Shown in pieces: positions 27,057 through 35,679 of a DNA stretch of 64,000 bases. Source of the DNA: Acidovorax sp. NO-1. Its GTDB lineage: Bacteria; Pseudomonadota; Gammaproteobacteria; Burkholderiales; Burkholderiaceae_C. Below the pieces are notes generated by a model that did not search any database, was not told where the DNA came from, and was given only the letters and a program-made list of their open reading frames with translations. The stretch spans positions 1 to 64,000 of the forward strand of contig NZ_AGTS01000075.1 of the NCBI RefSeq assembly GCF_000238595.1, written 5' to 3'. Each line of letters opens with the position of its first letter. Position 1 is the stretch's first letter. Position numbers and translations under genes: made by a program.

Positions 27057-27203
27057 ATGTCTGACCACAACACCTCGCACTCCCCCGCAACGCCATCGAA
27101 CGACCCCGTGGAAAACGTGGTTCATCTGGTTCCCGTGGTGCTGCCGGTGGTCGGCGGCATCATGATGTTCCTGCTGGCCTTCATCGCCGTGACGATGGCC
27201 TGA
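27057..27203 (+). CDS. Small single-span membrane protein (48 aa)
   Basis: ATG at 27057 with GGAG 6 bp upstream. The first 20 residues are polar (MSDHNTSHSP, then NDPVENVV), followed by one hydrophobic helix VVLPVVGGIMMFLLAFIAVTMA that runs to the stop. A perfect terminator follows 35 bp later, so it is transcribed as its own unit or with ilvA. The composition looks like a real tail-anchored peptide. Function unknown. Confidence 0.7.
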   Translation: MSDHNTSHSPATPSNDPVENVVHLVPVVLPVVGGIMMFLLAFIAVTMA

Positions 27204-27237
27204 TCGGGCGGCCCCGGCAACCATCACCATCGCGCAC

Positions 27238-27261
27238 AGCCCCGCAATGCGGGGCTTTTTT
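27238..27261 (+). terminator. Rho-independent terminator after the 48-aa membrane protein
   Basis: AGCCCCGC-AAT-GCGGGGCT, an 8 bp perfect stem with a 3-nt loop, followed by six T. It separates the small gene from queC. Confidence 0.92.
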
Positions 27262-27293
27262 ACGTCCGCCCCATTTTTATCGCGAGAAGCTTC

Positions 27294-28004
27294 ATGAGAC
27301 CCGGACACGCACTCGTCCTTTTTTCTGGCGGGCAGGATTCCACGACCTGCCTGGCGTGGGCGCTGGAACACTTTGCCCATGTGGAAACCATCGGGTTCGA
27401 TTATGGCCAGCGCCACAGCGTGGAGCTGCAGGCCCGCCAGGCCGTGCTGGCCGCCTTGCGCGGGCAGTTCCCCCACTGGGCGGCCCGGCTGGGCGCGGAC
27501 CACATGGTGGATCTCGCCGTGCTCGGAAACATCAGCGATACGGCGCTGACCCGCGAGACCGAAATCCGGATGACCGAGTCCGGCCTGCCGAACACCTTCG
27601 TGCCCGGGCGCAACCTGCTGTTCTTCAACCTGGCGGCGGCCGTGGGCTACCGGCGCGGCCTGCACACGCTGGTGGGTGGCATGTGCGAAACGGATTTTTC
27701 AGGCTACCCGGACTGCAGGGACGATACGCTCAAGGCCCTGCAGGTAGCCGTGTCGCTGGGCATGGGGCAGCGGTTCACCTTCGAGACGCCGCTCATGTGG
27801 CTGGACAAGGCCGACACCTGGGAGCTGGCGCGGGCGATGGGAGGCGAGGCCCTGGTGGCGCTGATCGTTTCCGACACCCACACCTGCTACCACGGTGTGC
27901 GTGACACCCCCCACGCCTGGGGCTATGGCTGCGGCACCTGTCCCGCCTGCGAGCTGCGCAGGAACGGCTACGAACGCTGGCGGAGCGTCTCAAATCACGC
28001 ATAA
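27294..28004 (+). CDS. queC: 7-cyano-7-deazaguanine synthase QueC
   Basis: 236 residues. ATP-dependent conversion of carboxydeazaguanine to preQ0 in queuosine synthesis. PP-loop [10 protein letters not shown] near residues 10-19. The zinc site at the C-terminus has CYHG, then the cluster CGTCPAC. ATG at 27294. Other queuosine genes are not in the window. It lies alone between terminators and the pckG leader, on the same strand as pckG. Confidence 0.95.
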   Translation: MRPGHALVLFSGGQDSTTCLAWALEHFAHVETIGFDYGQRHSVELQARQAVLAALRGQFPHWAARLGADHMVDLAVLGNISDTALTRETEIRMTESGLPNTFVPGRNLLFFNLAAAVGYRRGLHTLVGGMCETDFSGYPDCRDDTLKALQVAVSLGMGQRFTFETPLMWLDKADTWELARAMGGEALVALIVSDTHTCYHGVRDTPHAWGYGCGTCPACELRRNGYERWRSVSNHA

Positions 28005-28270
28005 CCCCATGCATATTTTGCATGGATTTACCCCCTGTCTGACAGACAAGCCGGCGGCAGATTCATAAAATCGACATCCCAGCCGACCCGCGGAATCCGT
28101 GGAACTAGCCTCCACCCGTGGGGCTGATTCACGCTCCCGCCCGCCGACTGAGCACGAAAGCCGTTTTTTCAAAGGCAGCGCTCAGCACCGCAATTGCGCA
28201 AGGCCTTGCCGCGATCTCCCCCGGTCCGCTTCCTTTGAAAAAACTGTTTTTCAACTTAGGAAGCTCCCCG

Positions 28271-30142
28271 ATGAACGCACCCACCATGCAGGGCCTGAAT
28301 CTCAACGCCCCCGCTTACGTCAAAAACGCCCGGCTGCTCGCCTGGGTGGCCGACATGGCCGCCCTGTGCAAACCCGACACCATTTACTGGTGCGATGGCT
28401 CCAAGGAAGAGTACGACCGCCTGTGCCAGCAGCTGGTCGATGCTGGCACCTTCAAGAAGCTCAACCCCGCCAAGCGCCCTGGCAGCTTCCTGGCCTGGTC
28501 CGATCCATCGGACGTGGCCCGCGTGGAAGACCGCACCTACATCTGCTCGGCCCAAAAGGAAGACGCCGGCCCCACCAACAACTGGATGGCCCCCGCCGAA
28601 ATGCGCGCCACGCTGCAGCCGCTGTTCGACGGTTGCATGAAGGGCCGCACCATGTACGTGGTGCCCTTCAGCATGGGCCCGCTGGGCAGCCATATTGCCC
28701 ACATCGGCGTGGAGCTGACCGACAGCGCCTACGTGGCCGTAAACCAGCGCCTGATGACCCGCATGGGCAAGGCCGTGTACGACGTGCTGGGTGTAGAAGG
28801 CGAGTTCGTTCCCTGCATGCACACGGTGGGCGCACCCCTGGCCGAAGGCGAAAAGGACACGACGAGCTGGCCTTGCAACCCCAAGGTCAAGTACATCGTG
28901 CACTACCCCGAAACGCGCGAGATCTGGTCGTACGGCTCGGGCTACGGCGGCAACGCGCTGCTGGGCAAGAAGTGTCTGGCGCTGCGCATCGCATCCACCA
29001 TGGGCCGGGACCAAGGCTGGCTGGCCGAGCACATGCTCATCCTGGGCGTGACCAACCCAGAGGGCAAGAAGTACCACGTGGCTGCAGCCTTCCCCAGCGC
29101 CTGCGGCAAGACCAATTTCTCGATGCTGGTGCCACCAGAAGCTGGTTTCGCGGGCTGGAAAGTCACCACCATCGGTGACGACATCGCCTGGATCAAGCCC
29201 CATGCCGACGGCAAGATGTATGCCATCAACCCCGAAGCGGGTTACTTTGGCGTGGCCCCCGGCACCAACATGCACACCAACCCCAACTGCATGAAGAGCC
29301 TGGACAGGGACGTGATCTTCACCAACGTGGCCCTGACGGATGACGGGGACGTGTGGTGGGAAGGCATGGAAAAGGACACCGGCAAGCTGCCCGATCACCT
29401 GATCGACTGGCAGGGCAAGGACTGGACGCCCCAGATCGCCAAGGAAACCGGCGCCAAGGCTGCGCACCCCAACTCGCGCTTCACGGTGGCGGCTACCAAC
29501 AACCCTGCCCTGGATGCGCAGTGGGACGACGCTAACGGCGTGGCCATCGATGCCTTCATTTTTGGCGGCCGCCGCTCGACCACCGTGCCGCTGGTGACGG
29601 AAGCCCGTACCTGGACCGAAGGCGTGTACATGGCTGCCACCATGGGTTCCGAGACCACCGCCGCCGCCTTCGGCGCCCAAGGCGTGGTGCGCCGCGATCC
29701 CTTCGCCATGCTGCCCTTCTGCGGCTACAACATGAGCGACTACTTCCAGCACTGGCTGAACATGGAAGGCAAGGTCACTGCCACCGGCAAGGCTGCGCCC
29801 AAGATCTTCTGCGTGAACTGGTTCCGCAAGGACGAGGCCGGCAAGTTTGTGTGGCCTGGCTACGGCGACAACATGCGCGTGCTCAAGTGGATGATCGATC
29901 GCATTGAAGGCCAGGCCCCCGGCCAGGAGACCATGTTTGGCGTGGCTCCACAGTACGGCGAAATCAACTGGACGGGGCTGGACTTCAGTGCCCAGCAGTT
30001 CCAGGCTGTGACCAACATCGACAAAGCGGCATGGACCGAAGAGTTCAAGCTGCACGATGCCCACTTCGAGCAGCTGGCCTACCACCTGCCCAAGGCTCTG
30101 CTCGACACCAAAGCTGCCCTGGAGCAACGACTGGCAAGCTGA
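28271..30142 (+). CDS. pckG: Phosphoenolpyruvate carboxykinase (GTP)
   Basis: 623 residues. Converts oxaloacetate and GTP to phosphoenolpyruvate for gluconeogenesis. Kinase-1a loop [13 protein letters not shown], the mobile active-site Cys being the one in SACGKTN, then GDDIAWIKP and the guanine-pocket region [14 protein letters not shown] at 28271 with TTAGGAAG 7 bp upstream; upstream in-frame codons run through a leader with no family match. The 265 bp leader after queC contains a TTGAAAAA/TTTTTCAA dyad ending near the ribosome site. A strong terminator follows. Confidence 0.97.
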   Translation: MNAPTMQGLNLNAPAYVKNARLLAWVADMAALCKPDTIYWCDGSKEEYDRLCQQLVDAGTFKKLNPAKRPGSFLAWSDPSDVARVEDRTYICSAQKEDAGPTNNWMAPAEMRATLQPLFDGCMKGRTMYVVPFSMGPLGSHIAHIGVELTDSAYVAVNQRLMTRMGKAVYDVLGVEGEFVPCMHTVGAPLAEGEKDTTSWPCNPKVKYIVHYPETREIWSYGSGYGGNALLGKKCLALRIASTMGRDQGWLAEHMLILGVTNPEGKKYHVAAAFPSACGKTNFSMLVPPEAGFAGWKVTTIGDDIAWIKPHADGKMYAINPEAGYFGVAPGTNMHTNPNCMKSLDRDVIFTNVALTDDGDVWWEGMEKDTGKLPDHLIDWQGKDWTPQIAKETGAKAAHPNSRFTVAATNNPALDAQWDDANGVAIDAFIFGGRRSTTVPLVTEARTWTEGVYMAATMGSETTAAAFGAQGVVRRDPFAMLPFCGYNMSDYFQHWLNMEGKVTATGKAAPKIFCVNWFRKDEAGKFVWPGYGDNMRVLKWMIDRIEGQAPGQETMFGVAPQYGEINWTGLDFSAQQFQAVTNIDKAAWTEEFKLHDAHFEQLAYHLPKALLDTKAALEQRLAS

Positions 30143-30166
30143 TTCCGCGCTTGCCTGATCCTGCCA

Positions 30167-30198
30167 ACCGCCCGTTCGATCCGACGGGCGGTTTTTTT
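30167..30198 (+). terminator. Terminator of pckG
   Basis: ACCGCCCGT-N8-ACGGGCGGT perfect 9 bp stem followed by seven T. Confidence 0.92.
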
Positions 30199-30226
30199 CG
30201 TCCACCGCAGAGCGCCCTGCCGCAAC

Positions 30227-30258
30227 AAAAAAGCCGTGGCGAGCAATCGCCACGGCTT
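30227..30258 (-). terminator. Terminator of the 30297-30737 gene
   Basis: Read on the minus strand, AAGCCGTGGCGA-N4-TCGCCACGGCTT is a perfect 12 bp stem followed by a T tract. It stands tail-to-tail with the pckG terminator. Confidence 0.9.
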
Positions 30259-30296
30259 CAGGTGCTGATCCGGTGGCGCCAGGGGCGCCGCACGCT

Positions 30297-30737
30297 TCAG
30301 TGATAAGGACGGATGTCTTGCACTGTGGCAACGCCCATGGCGTGGTGCAGTTCGGCCATGACACGCGGATCCCGGACTGCAACCTGCCACGTCCGCTCGT
30401 CTTCCGCCGCGCGGCGTCGGCCTTCCGCCCAGGCACGGGTTGCGACACGCAGCGCTGCCCCGGCACGGCGGGCCGGGGCGCTGAGCAAGGCCAGCGCCGC
30501 AAAAGCTACCAGCCACAGCACCATCCAGGCAGCCAGCAGGTGGCCTTCGCTCCAGGTGTCGATCATCTGGTTGGCCACCACCAGCAATGCCGAGACTACG
30601 GCTGCCAGCAAAAGGGTTGCGGCACCGCGCGCCCCATCGAAATTCGCGGCAATCTGCCGGAGCGCTGCGGCAGCGTTCTCCGCACGGACAACACCAGGAT
30701 GTTCGGCAGGATGGTCAACGTGGGCGAAGCTGGTCAT
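30297..30737 (-). CDS. Hypothetical two-helix membrane protein
   Basis: 146 residues, ATG at 30737. Two adjacent hydrophobic helices at about residues 38-56 (AATLLLAAVVSALLVV) and 68-88 (AAWMVLWLVAFAALALLS) with soluble, charged ends. The C-terminal 50 residues are Arg/Ala-rich (RRAAEDERTWQVAVRDPRVM). It is divergent from a LysR gene across 127 bp containing dyads, so it may be that regulator's target. I do not recognise the family. Confidence 0.65.
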   Translation of the reverse strand: MTSFAHVDHPAEHPGVVRAENAAAALRQIAANFDGARGAATLLLAAVVSALLVVANQMIDTWSEGHLLAAWMVLWLVAFAALALLSAPARRAGAALRVATRAWAEGRRRAAEDERTWQVAVRDPRVMAELHHAMGVATVQDIRPYH

Positions 30738-30828
30738 TTTTGATTTCCCTTTCTTGGCGCTGGGCTGGATTGCCGCGCGCTATGGGGGAATATTAGGGTT
30801 AACCCTTTGTTTGTTCAAGTTTATATTT

Positions 30829-30855
30829 TGAATCACTAATATTCATACCAGTGAT
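30829..30855. promoter_or_regulatory. Candidate LysR-type operator
   Basis: Two overlapping dyads in an AT-rich stretch: TGAAT-N7-ATTCA at 30829-30845 and ATCACT-N12-AGTGAT at 30832-30855. They lie between divergent promoters, 10-35 bp before the LysR gene, the usual place for autoregulation. Assignment is by position and symmetry. Confidence 0.5.
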
Positions 30856-30864
30856 AATTTGGCC

Positions 30865-31821
30865 ATGGACCCCATCAATTTCCGGTCTCTGGATCTGAAT
30901 CTCCTGCGTGTGTTCGATGAGGTCATGGCCGAACGCAGCCTGACGCGGGCAGCGCACAAGCTGGCGCTCACCCAGCCGGCGGTTAGCAACGCCATGCGGC
31001 GACTGCGGGATGTCATCGGCGACGAACTGGTGGTACGCAGCGGCCAGGGGGTGGAGCCGACACCGCGTGGGCTGGCCCTCTGGCCCCCGGTGCGCGAGGC
31101 CCTGGCACACCTTGAGCAGTGCCTGGCGCCGGGCCACTTCGATCCCGCCACCGCCGAGTCCACGTTCGTGCTGGCGATGGCCGACGCCACGGCCGCCACG
31201 CTGATTCCGGGCCTGGTGGAAACGATCGAGCGGGAAGCACCGGGCATTTCCATCCGGGTACTCCCCTTGACGACCCGCGACCCTCGTCGCCTGCTGGAGG
31301 AAGAGGCTGCCGACATGGCCGTGGGCTACTTTCCCTCGGTGCTGGCAGACCTGACCGCCCGCGCACAGACTGGCGGCGTTGTCGCTTTCGACAGCCGCCG
31401 CCTCTACGACGGCGAGTATGTGTGCGTGATGCGACAGGGCCACCCCCTGGCGAATGCCCCCCTGACCTTGGATGCCTATTGCGCAGCACGCCACATGCTC
31501 GTGAGCTTCTCGGGCCGCCCCTATGGATTCATCGACGAGGCGCTGGCCTCTTTGGGACGCGAGCGCAAGGTGGTCATCACGGTCAACCAGTTTTTCACCG
31601 CGGGGCGCGTGGTCTCCGGCTCGGACCTGCTCACGGTGCTGCCGCGTCACTTCGTTCCCGTCACCGGAATTGCAGACGCATTGGTGCAGAGGGCCCTCCC
31701 GTTGGATGTGCCTCCCGTACATGTGGACGCGCTCTGGCGCCGGCGCGGCCCCCAGCAGGCAGCGATGAACTGGCTGCTGCACGCCTTGGCGCGCTCCGCG
31801 CGGCGGACCTTCCCGGTCTAG
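30865..31821 (+). CDS. LysR-family transcriptional regulator
   Basis: 318 residues, ATG at 30865. The N-terminal winged helix (LNLLRVFDEVMAERSLTRAAHKL, then TQPAVSNAMRRLRD) and the effector domain (VLPLTTRDPRRLLEEEAADMAVG) place it in the NodD/NahR/DntR-like branch that opens RSLDLNLL. These often respond to aromatic or organic acids, but nothing nearby fixes the ligand. Divergent from the small membrane protein gene. Confidence 0.9.
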   Translation: MDPINFRSLDLNLLRVFDEVMAERSLTRAAHKLALTQPAVSNAMRRLRDVIGDELVVRSGQGVEPTPRGLALWPPVREALAHLEQCLAPGHFDPATAESTFVLAMADATAATLIPGLVETIEREAPGISIRVLPLTTRDPRRLLEEEAADMAVGYFPSVLADLTARAQTGGVVAFDSRRLYDGEYVCVMRQGHPLANAPLTLDAYCAARHMLVSFSGRPYGFIDEALASLGRERKVVITVNQFFTAGRVVSGSDLLTVLPRHFVPVTGIADALVQRALPLDVPPVHVDALWRRRGPQQAAMNWLLHALARSARRTFPV

Positions 31822-31847
31822 CGCCCTGCCCGTAGACTCAGCGGTGC

Positions 31848-32693
31848 ATGAACATTCAGCTGCTTTCCGACCTGCACCTTGAGGCGCATCCCCACTTCCT
31901 CCCTGAACCTGCGCCAGGCGCCGATGTTCTCGTCCTGGCCGGCGATGTGGGCTCATACCAGGAGGGTTCGCAGCTGGCCGATCAGGACTTTGGACTGGCC
32001 CGGTTCTCGCCTCTGCCACGAGGGGCCGGGTGGCCCACCCCGGTGCTTTTCGTACCGGGCAACCACGAATACGACGCGCAGGATTTTGATGAGGCCCACA
32101 CGCGGCTGCGCAGCACCTGCGATCGTCTGGGCATTGCATGGCTGGAGCGTGAAACACTGGTGGTGGGGGGCGTGCGTTTTGTCGGCACCACCCTCTGGAG
32201 CGATTTCGATGCGCTCGCAGACCATGAGGGAAACACCGACCTGGGCAGGCGGCTGAAACTGCGCGAGAAGGCCTTCAGGGCCGCAAATTTCTACCTGCGC
32301 AAGACGGGCAGCACCCGCAACGCCGAGCCCTTTCTGGCCGAAGCCATTCGTGACCAGGCACTGGCCTGCCAGCAGTGGCTGGCTGACGCGCTCGCCGCTC
32401 CTTTTGCGGGGCCCACTGTCGCGGTCACGCATTTCGCACCGAGCCTGCTGAGCGCTGACCCGCGCTACGGCCTGGTGCCCGGCACTGCGGGCTTTTGCAA
32501 CGCACTGGATCGCCTGCTGCCGCGCGCGCGGCTGTGGTTGCACGGGCATCTGCATGCCCCCAGCGACTACACGGTGCGGGGTGAGGCGCAAGACGGGACC
32601 CTGTGGCAGTGCCGCGTGGTGGCAAATCCCCTGGGCTATGCCCGCAAAGGCGAACAGGAGAGTTTCAAGCCCCAGTGCGTGATCGCCGTATGA
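31848..32693 (+). CDS. Calcineurin-like metallophosphoesterase
   Basis: 281 residues, ATG at 31848. All metal-site motifs are in order: DLHLE near residue 8, GDVG near 33, GNHE near 72, the lone His in VTHFAPS near 196, and GHLH near 227. Likely cytosolic, no signal peptide. Substrate cannot be told. It starts 26 bp after the LysR stop, so the two may be co-transcribed. Confidence 0.88.
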   Translation: MNIQLLSDLHLEAHPHFLPEPAPGADVLVLAGDVGSYQEGSQLADQDFGLARFSPLPRGAGWPTPVLFVPGNHEYDAQDFDEAHTRLRSTCDRLGIAWLERETLVVGGVRFVGTTLWSDFDALADHEGNTDLGRRLKLREKAFRAANFYLRKTGSTRNAEPFLAEAIRDQALACQQWLADALAAPFAGPTVAVTHFAPSLLSADPRYGLVPGTAGFCNALDRLLPRARLWLHGHLHAPSDYTVRGEAQDGTLWQCRVVANPLGYARKGEQESFKPQCVIAV

Positions 32694-32805
32694 TCGCGCG
32701 GCGGCGCCTTGGACACCGCCGCGCGCAGGACAAAAACCATGACTCAGGTCAAGACAACAGGACCCCGCGCAGAGTAGTCTGCCCCATCCCATTTCGGAGA
32801 ACCTC

Positions 32806-33228
32806 ATGAATATCCTGCTCGCTGTCGATGGCAGCGCCTACACCAAGAAGATGCTGGCCTACCTGGCCACCCACGAGGAGCTGCTGGCCGGCACCCACCA
32901 GTACACCGTGCTGACCGTACAGGCCCCGCTGCCAACGCGCGCGCGTGCAGCACTGGGCAAGGAAGTGGTCGACACCTACCACGCTGAAGAGGCCGAAAAA
33001 ATCCTCGCGCCCGTGGGCAAGTTTCTGGCGCGCCACGGCGTGGATGCCAAGCGCATTTTCAAGGTGGGCTCGGTGGGCGAGAACATTGCCAAGGTGGCTG
33101 ACACCGGCAAGTTCGATCTGCTGGTGATGGGCTCGCACGGCCACGGCGCACTCGCCACGCTGGTGATGGGCTCGGTGACGACGCAGGTGCTGGCGAACAG
33201 CAAGGTGCCCCTGTTGATCGTGCGCTAG
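32806..33228 (+). CDS. Universal stress protein (UspA family)
   Basis: 140 residues, ATG at 32806. Single Usp domain: LLAVDGSAYTKK at the start and the nucleotide-binding signature GSHGHGALATLVMGSVT near 108-124, so probably an ATP-binding member. Followed directly by a terminator whose left arm begins in the stop codon. Confidence 0.92.
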   Translation: MNILLAVDGSAYTKKMLAYLATHEELLAGTHQYTVLTVQAPLPTRARAALGKEVVDTYHAEEAEKILAPVGKFLARHGVDAKRIFKVGSVGENIAKVADTGKFDLLVMGSHGHGALATLVMGSVTTQVLANSKVPLLIVR

Positions 33229-33282
33229 CCCCGCGAGCGTTCAGCGCCCCAAGAAGCCCTGCCACCGCGGGGCTTTTTTTTG
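33227..33282 (+). terminator. Terminator after the universal stress gene
   Basis: AGCCCCGCG at 33227-33235 pairs perfectly with CGCGGGGCT at 33266-33274, followed by nine T. A shorter alternative stem AAGCCC/GGGCTT uses the same right arm and may be the working form. Confidence 0.8.
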
Positions 33283-33297
33283 CCCGTACGCGACCGA

Positions 33298-33349
33298 TTG
33301 GTTAATGTATAACCATGTGGTTTACTTTTAAACCAATTGGTTATACATT
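33298..33349. promoter_or_regulatory. Nested AT-rich palindromes upstream of the fasciclin genes
   Basis: A 52 bp island built of GGTT/AACC half-sites: GGTTA-N5-TAACC at 33300-33314, TGGTTTA-N4-TAAACCA at 33318-33335 and ACCAATTGGT at 33333-33342. AATGTATAACCA at 33304-33315 is also perfectly inverted as TGGTTATACATT at 33338-33349. It lies 55-105 bp before the first fasciclin gene and is far more AT-rich than its surroundings. It looks like a multi-site operator; the regulator is unknown. Confidence 0.55.
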
Positions 33350-33402
33350 CCCGACACGCCCATCCTGGCGTGCTTTTTTCCACCCAACCCGAGGTGCACC
33401 CC

Positions 33403-33858
33403 ATGAAGAAGACCCTGATTGCATTGGCCCTGACCGCAGGTGCCTCCCTGAGCGTGATGGCCCAGGACATCGTGGATACCGCCGTGAAGGCCGGCAACTT
33501 CAAAACCCTTGTGGCCGCCGTTCAGGCAGCGGGTCTGGTCGACACCCTGAAGGGCCCCGGCCCGTTCACCGTGTTTGCGCCGACCGATGAAGCCTTTGCC
33601 AAGATTCCCAAGGCAACGCTTGATGGCCTGCTGGCTGACAAGGCGGCCCTTACCAAAGTGCTGACCTACCACGTGGTGCCAGGCAAGGTGATGGCCAAAG
33701 ACGTGAAAGCCGGTGCCGTGAAGACCGTGCAGGGCCAGGAACTCACGTTGTCCACCAGCATGGGCGTGATGGTCGACCAGTCCAAGGTCATCGCAACAGA
33801 CGTTGCGGCCAGCAATGGCGTGATCCATGCCATCGACACCGTTCTGATGCCCAAATAA
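33403..33858 (+). CDS. Secreted fasciclin-domain protein
   Basis: 151 residues, ATG at 33403 with GAGG about 8 bp upstream. A signal peptide [20 protein letters not shown] is cleaved after about residue 20. One FAS1 domain follows, with the H1 box [15 protein letters not shown] and the C-terminal box [13 protein letters not shown]. Exported, likely periplasmic or extracellular, with an adhesion-like role by family. It is followed 48 bp later by a two-domain paralogue. Confidence 0.92.
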   Translation: MKKTLIALALTAGASLSVMAQDIVDTAVKAGNFKTLVAAVQAAGLVDTLKGPGPFTVFAPTDEAFAKIPKATLDGLLADKAALTKVLTYHVVPGKVMAKDVKAGAVKTVQGQELTLSTSMGVMVDQSKVIATDVAASNGVIHAIDTVLMPK

Positions 33859-33906
33859 GCATCGCACCCACGCCCTTCACCCAACACCCTTTGCGAGGAG
33901 AAGCCC

Positions 33907-34848
33907 ATGAACACCGTATTCAACCGCCGTACCGTTTTGCTCGCCGCTGCGCTGGGCGCCAGCACCACCCTGCTACAGGCCTGTGGCGGCAGCGACGATG
34001 ACGAACCCCAGCGCAACATCGTGGAGCTCGCCCAGAGCAACCCCGACCTGAGCATCCTGGTGGAAGCCGTCGTGGCTGCGGGGCTCGCCCCCACGCTGAG
34101 CACCGGCAGCCTGACCGTCTTTGCGCCCACCAATGCCGCCTTCGCGGCACTGCTGGGGGAGCTGGGCGTCACCAAGGAGGCACTGCTGGCCGACAAGCCC
34201 CTGCTGACGGCGGTGCTGACCTACCACGTGCTGGGCAGCAAGGTCGTGCTGGCGGATGTTCCCGTGGGCAAGGCGATTGCGCCGGTGTCGGGTGGCTTCT
34301 TCAAGGTGGAGTCGTCGGGCGGCCTGAAGATCACCGATGGCCGCAACCGCGTCTCCACCATCACGGCCACCGACATCCAGGCCAGCAACGGCGTGGTGCA
34401 TCTGGTAGACCGGGTGCTGCTGCCGGCAGACAAGGACATCGTCGCCACCGCGTCGTCCATTGCGGACTTCAGCATCCTGGTGGAGGCGGTGGTGGCAGCC
34501 GGGCTGGCCAGCACATTGCAGGGGCCCGGCCCGTTCACGGTGTTTGCACCCACCAACGCGGCCTTTGCGGCCCTGCTGTCTGAGCTCGGGGTTACCAAGG
34601 AAGCATTGCTGGCCAACACGGCCCTGCTGACCAAGGTACTCACCTACCACGTGGTTCCCGCGCGGGTGCTCAAGGCCGAAGTACCCCTGAACACGGCCAT
34701 TGCGACCGTCCAGGGCCAGAGCTTCTCGGTGAACGCGAGCCTGGTCATCACCGATCAGAACATGCGCACCAGCAACATCACCACTGCCGATGTGTTCACC
34801 AGCAATGGCGTGATTCACGTGATTGACAAGGTGATCCTGCCCCAATGA
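33907..34848 (+). CDS. Lipoprotein with two fasciclin domains
   Basis: 313 residues, ATG at 33907 with GCGAGGAG upstream. The N-terminus has NRRTVLLAAALGAS and the lipobox LQAC (Cys25), so it is probably a lipoprotein, with RR suggesting possible Tat export. Two tandem FAS1 domains each have VFAPTNAAFAALL and the ends NGVVHLVDRVLLP and NGVIHVIDKVILP; they are close enough to reflect internal duplication. Same transcription unit as the single-domain gene, and a strong terminator follows. Confidence 0.92.
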   Translation: MNTVFNRRTVLLAAALGASTTLLQACGGSDDDEPQRNIVELAQSNPDLSILVEAVVAAGLAPTLSTGSLTVFAPTNAAFAALLGELGVTKEALLADKPLLTAVLTYHVLGSKVVLADVPVGKAIAPVSGGFFKVESSGGLKITDGRNRVSTITATDIQASNGVVHLVDRVLLPADKDIVATASSIADFSILVEAVVAAGLASTLQGPGPFTVFAPTNAAFAALLSELGVTKEALLANTALLTKVLTYHVVPARVLKAEVPLNTAIATVQGQSFSVNASLVITDQNMRTSNITTADVFTSNGVIHVIDKVILPQ

Positions 34849-34870
34849 TGCAGGCCTGGGTCTGAATGCG

Positions 34871-34900
34871 AGAAAGCCCGGCATGCCGGGCTTTCTTCTT
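34871..34900. terminator. Bidirectional terminator between fasciclin and TetR genes
   Basis: AGAAAGCCCGGC followed by its inverse GCCGGGCTTTCT gives a 12 bp stem with a minimal loop and a T-rich tail on both strands, between convergent genes. Confidence 0.85.
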
Positions 34901-34929
34901 TGGGGCTGCGGCGCAGAACGCGCCAGCTT

Positions 34930-35547
34930 TCAAGGGCGGGCGGCGAGCCCGTCGAAACACGTGCGCACCACCAGATCCACGATCTCCGCGTCCGAGTACT
35001 GGCCGCTTTCCTTGAGAAAGCTCACCACCGGATCACATGCGCGCGCATACAGGGTGTACAGCACCACCAGGGGTGGCAGTGTGGGGTTGATCACGCCCTG
35101 GGACTGGGCCAGCGTGATCCACTCGCCAATCTGGTCACTCACGGCGACCAGGCCGTTGAGGTAATCCTTGTTGGCCATCAGCACCGCCTGGAGTGTGGAG
35201 TTGCGGCTCGGCAGCAACGGCATTTCGTTGGCCAGCAACCGCTCCAGCGACCAGCGCACGAGCGCGTGGAGCTTGTCCACCGGCGGCATGGCCTCGGGCA
35301 GTTCGGCCAGGTACGCCTGTACGCGACCGAGGATCTGCACCATGGCGGCGCTGCACAGCTCTTCCTTGCTGGAGAAGTGCTTGTACAGACTGGCCTTGGC
35401 AATGCCCACGGCGTTGGCGACGTCGTCCATGGTCATGGCATCAAAGGCTTTTTCGCCCAGAAGCTGACATGTGGACTGCAGGATGGCTTCCTCCCGCGCC
35501 TGGTGCATCTGTTCTTTGAACGAAACTTTGGGTTGCGGCGTTTGCAT
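34930..35547 (-). CDS. TetR-family transcriptional regulator
   Basis: 205 residues, ATG at 35547; a longer frame to 35601 would run through the operator palindromes. The HTH is at about residues 30-60 (MTMDDVANAVGIAKASLYKHFSSKEEL). The C-terminal ligand domain is not informative. It is convergent with the fasciclin genes and preceded by two perfect palindromes, probably its own operator. Confidence 0.9.
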   Translation of the reverse strand: MQTPQPKVSFKEQMHQAREEAILQSTCQLLGEKAFDAMTMDDVANAVGIAKASLYKHFSSKEELCSAAMVQILGRVQAYLAELPEAMPPVDKLHALVRWSLERLLANEMPLLPSRNSTLQAVLMANKDYLNGLVAVSDQIGEWITLAQSQGVINPTLPPLVVLYTLYARACDPVVSFLKESGQYSDAEIVDLVVRTCFDGLAARP

Positions 35548-35555
35548 GGCCGCTA

Positions 35556-35602
35556 TTTTATACATTGCAGTATAAAAATAAATGACTAAGTTGCAATGCA
35601 AC
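35556..35602. promoter_or_regulatory. Candidate TetR operator pair
   Basis: TTTTATAC-N6-GTATAAAA at 35556-35577 is a perfect 8 bp inverted repeat 9 bp before the TetR start. GTTGCA-A-TGCAAC at 35590-35602 is a second, different palindrome. The first overlaps where a -10 would lie. Confidence 0.55.
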
Positions 35603-35679
35603 TACGTCGTTTACGATTTTAGTGGGCTCCGGGCGTTTAACGGCGCATCAGCGCCGTGGCCCCTTGCGCACCGTGCCAC

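Noticed and set aside
28256-30502. 748-residue minus-strand frame opposite pckG
   Set aside because: A shadow of a strongly conserved plus-strand gene in high-GC DNA; the translation is His/Gly/Val-rich with no domain.
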